In this document: piece by piece, positions 32,164 to 32,327 of the stretch | How the letters are laid out: each line of letters opens with the position of its first letter | Numbering within the stretch: position 1 is the first letter of the stretch | DNA from: Comamonadaceae bacterium PBBC2 | Lineage (GTDB): Bacteria; Pseudomonadota; Gammaproteobacteria; Burkholderiales; Burkholderiaceae_C | Direction of reading: 5' to 3' | Length of the DNA: 32,327 bases | Assembly: GCA_002255935.1 (NCBI GenBank) | Contig: NKIO01000042.1 | Location: 1-32,327 of the forward strand | Notes under the pieces: generated by a model | What the model saw: only the letters and a program-made list of their open reading frames with translations | What the model was told of the DNA's origin: nothing | Databases searched by the model: none | Position numbers and translations under genes: made by a program

Positions 32164-32327
32164 CTACACCCAGTTAGCCGCCAGCACCGGGCTCAAACTG
32201 CTAGCGTAGTTCGCAGGCAGCGTCATCTGCCCCGCCGCCGGTGGCGCAAAGGCCGCCATCGCATTCACCAGGTTTTGCACCTTGCTGTCCAACAGCGTCT
32301 TGCCGTCGCTGGTCTTGAACTGCTCGA
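32164..32327 (-). CDS. Partial C-terminus of an RTX / haemolysin-type calcium-binding protein
   Basis: The last 53 codons of a gene that enters from the right edge. The tail reads EQFKTSDGKTLLDSKVQNLV, then NAMAAFAPPAAGQMTLPANY and ASSLSPVLAANWV, ending in TAG at 32164-32166. This ending resembles the conserved tail of very large haemolysin-type calcium-binding proteins in Comamonadaceae and relatives, the region beside the type I secretion signal. The repeats themselves are outside the window, so the call rests on the tail alone. Confidence 0.65.
   Translation of the reverse strand, partial: EQFKTSDGKTLLDSKVQNLVNAMAAFAPPAAGQMTLPANYASSLSPVLAANWV

Overview
The window reads as a dedicated glucuronoxylan / xylose / glucuronate utilisation locus of a Gram-negative bacterium. 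Gene content, codon use (GC-rich third positions), the outer-membrane receptor type and the RTX-protein tail at the right edge suggest a betaproteobacterium, most likely Burkholderiales (Comamonadaceae-like). That placement is inference from protein character, not from a marker gene. No rRNA, tRNA, insertion sequence, integrase or CRISPR array was seen.

Layout. (1) 1-6088, minus strand: the start of a secreted or outer-membrane protein cut by the left edge, then an operon reading right to left, xylR (ROK repressor) - xylA - GH43 beta-xylosidase - GPH-type oligosaccharide symporter. (2) 6403-13248, minus strand: GH115 alpha-glucuronidase followed by a four-gene binding-protein-dependent ABC importer of the spermidine/putrescine-Fe3+ architecture, with unknown substrate. 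(3) 13479-19103, plus strand: LacI-family regulator - xylulokinase - xylF - xylH - xylG (xylose ABC importer with an unusually short, single-domain ATPase). (4) 19138-25799, minus strand: GH67 alpha-glucuronidase - large TonB-dependent receptor - intrinsic terminator - second LacI-family regulator. (5) 25910-31393, plus strand: D-mannonate dehydratase (ManD type) - fructuronate reductase - uronate isomerase - secreted SGNH/GDSL esterase. (6) 31415-32327, minus strand: an orphan lipoprotein and the C-terminal tail of an RTX-like protein, apparently outside the sugar locus.

Working model (inference): the TonB receptor takes (methyl)glucuronoxylo-oligosaccharides into the periplasm. GH115 and GH67, both with signal peptides, remove glucuronate side chains there, and the SGNH esterase may remove acetyl groups. 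Linear xylo-oligosaccharides enter through the GPH symporter and are cut by the cytoplasmic GH43 enzyme. Free xylose enters by XylFGH and is converted by XylA and XylB to xylulose-5-phosphate. Glucuronate goes through UxaC, UxuB and ManD to 2-keto-3-deoxygluconate; its kinase and aldolase are not in the window. The orphan ABC importer is the best candidate in the window for uptake of the freed uronate or an aldouronate.

Three distinct repeated operator motifs were found by eye, each fitting one of the three regulators: an AT-rich 21-bp dyad (two copies, ROK XylR), ATGA-N4-CGCA-N2-TCAT (three copies, first LacI protein) and ATG-N-T-N-GCGC-N-A-N-CAT (two copies, second LacI protein). They divide the locus into three regulons.
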